A stretch of 64,000 nucleotides of DNA from Deltaproteobacteria bacterium. Its GTDB lineage: Bacteria; Myxococcota_C; UBA6777. The stretch spans positions 62,001 to 126,000 of the forward strand of contig SBHC01000065.1 in assembly GCA_006226375.1 (NCBI GenBank), written 5' to 3'. The notes under the pieces are model-generated. The model ran no database searches. It was not told where the DNA came from and saw only the letters and a program-made list of their open reading frames with translations. A program made the translations under genes and the position numbers. Positions 63,701 through 64,000 of the stretch are shown here, in pieces. How positions within the stretch are numbered: the stretch's first letter is position 1; every line of letters begins with the position of its first letter.

Positions 63701-64000
63701 AAGTTTGTCGCCTTTGAGAAGTACCCCTACTTTTTGTAGATCGCTTCCGCTCAACTCCATTTGCAACATGACATCAAGCGGCTGGCCGTACTTGGCCGAA
63801 AAGTCGTCCATGATCATATCGATCTCTTCGGTGGTTCGGTCCCGAAGCACACGGAAGATCTCTTTCTCGTTGGTGCCGGCTCCTTCAAACGCTTTGTGCA
63901 GTCGCTCGGCTGCGCCACGTGTTGTGACTTTGGGGTCTTCTCGATAGAGGGCGCTGTTTCCTCCCTCAGAAGATGCATGGATCTGAAGGCGAAGGAGGGG
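60764..64000 (-). CDS. Multi-annexin-repeat protein (5' end outside window)
   Basis: The frame is open to the right edge, so the start lies beyond 64000; 1078 residues are visible. Eight tandem units of about 65-70 residues fill roughly residues 25-585. Each has the annexin layout: (L/M)H.AM.G.GT(D/N)E, a central Y...(Y)G..L, and ELSG. Units 1, 2, 3, 5 and 8 place exactly 38 residues between the GxG(T/S) and an acidic residue, the annexin type-II calcium site. The remaining 490 residues are Ala/Gly-rich and helical, with possible membrane-active segments (SVAAAASVATAGMATLPAAA). Known annexins bind acidic membranes through calcium. The Gln/Ser-rich stretch before repeat 1 resembles linkers of contractile-injection-system cargo proteins, but that is only a guess. 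Confidence 0.82.
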   Translation of the reverse strand, partial: PLLRLQIHASSEGGNSALYREDPKVTTRGAAERLHKAFEGAGTNEKEIFRVLRDRTTEEIDMIMDDFSAKYGQPLDVMLQMELSGSDLQKVGVLLKGDKLPSGQRDAELLHLAMKGLGTDEKAILDTLYGTTKSERNDIQIAYHKLTGRTLGSDIKSEHSGKELLFAMAMLNHGTLTDADVLRAAMKGIGTDKEAIFLTLEGKSPEQLQEMQEQYKEFYKRELPKDLKKELRGSDEAKALALLEKGYISSADQLHIAMEGWGTDVKAVMDVFDGKPPEERTQTIQDFEKKYGELEPRLKDELNKVQLAEVRSLIANGKLSLAETLNRHMRGLGSNEEGILKALNGVSLNDLSEARTEYQEKYGRNLDGHIRSELSGKELEKAEILLKNGSFSTLESLHYLLDEKKLNPEDLFQALAQVTDEERSTLDKDFSDKYGKSLSKTLRSKLSGANELKALYMMESGTLSLEQKLEVATVGVGTREDEVFDAIANATPEERQALASNEEWMSKLNKALSSHDLERVSILLEHGELTRTEQLHFAMAGRGTDEDLLFEALEDLSPEERVELQADYLADYGTNLLDDLRSELGKRDFWKAQDLLAPPPASLREHVERVEDRMLRERDSGTLASNISDSVMDVFVSTGKHIDQEFRELRHVYKQAKKGAISSTDASEQVTEKEQSIDKLSQRYRDQKDSTATTVSGIATMSVAAAASVATAGMATLPAAALVAASAGTTKVMTKHVLIGNSYDITGLQAAQDFVIGAGEGLATVAMGKAGDALYSALGKQALAAQGQDISRKGLMALGRKALQESGQSVTQELLEKAVEDSLQKAGREFLKKTVVHKVAGSALTGAVKGAAFSGVKAATRTIADEETWSSEFSEAVLKVLDETATSAGKGAKAWAITLSALQLGTQVSGATMAQIKMGLGQRVVDAQELTFSRTELYEAGVKVLGEGASDVSSALVEAVGQEQLILEIGSKYFEENIAGQAAEILAGNLVKRGTAAYTRNVIESLNKHEVWRDGVGEALEHLWRSSNSSAIKGTAQWGGKDVAMELAKRAGVVGSGDPSEALLSSVLWRSLGATLNK

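Noticed and set aside
1-64000. CRISPR arrays, tRNA or rRNA genes, insertion sequences, prophage
   Set aside because: None seen on reading intergenic regions; no repeat-spacer pattern, cloverleaf or transposase.

Overview
The window looks like chromosomal DNA from a Gram-negative bacterium of the Myxococcota / Bradymonadales type. This is inferred from content, not from a marker gene. The content includes large Ser/Thr kinases with zinc-ribbon-like or WD40 parts, many cysteine-rich lipoproteins with HCGACG-type modules, TonB-like and PEGA-like envelope proteins, secreted metalloproteases, and mid-range GC DNA with dense genes on both strands. I saw no tRNA, rRNA, CRISPR array, insertion sequence or phage genes.

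Layout. Positions 1-9991 hold the end of a kinase-WD40 gene, a basic TonB-like protein and housekeeping genes: a crotonase, a stand-alone RlmK-type rRNA methyltransferase, yaaA, an ACMSD-like amidohydrolase, murJ and a secreted endonuclease/exonuclease/phosphatase (EEP) family protein. At 10158-13001 is an unusual universal-stress-protein / phospholipase-D fusion. It is followed by 720 bp without a confident gene, carrying hairpins and a 13-base inverted repeat. Then come an ATP-grasp ligase and two cysteine-rich lipoproteins.

The most interesting locus is 17247-22704, a tight four-gene operon. Its products are an EH-signature (ZorC-like) protein, an unknown 126-residue protein, a MotA/TolQ-like channel with a roughly 600-residue coiled-coil tail (ZorA-like), and a MotB/OmpA-like partner with a basic tail (ZorB-like). 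It resembles the Zorya anti-phage system, but zorC is placed first, a small gene is inserted, and no ZorD helicase or ZorE nuclease is nearby. It is a candidate Zorya variant.

Positions 23055-35430 carry cysteine-rich lipoproteins (one ending in a CAP domain), a TPR-like protein, a 1-Cys peroxiredoxin, an NRDE protein, arfB, a HAD hydrolase and carA-carB. Positions 35688-46130 carry phenylalanine 4-hydroxylase, two convergent Ser/Thr kinases with N-terminal zinc-ribbon-like cysteines, envelope proteins, an acyl-CoA synthetase and a beta-barrel protein. Positions 46234-57583 hold secreted hydrolases (a HEXXH metalloprotease, an M28 peptidase, a serine hydrolase), a histidine kinase / response regulator pair and more lipoproteins.

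The right end, 57813-64000, is all on the minus strand. It holds a very large protein with at least eight annexin-like repeats that runs off the window, L-threonine aldolase, an HD-domain protein, a sigma-region-4-like protein and an overlapping nucleotidyltransferase.
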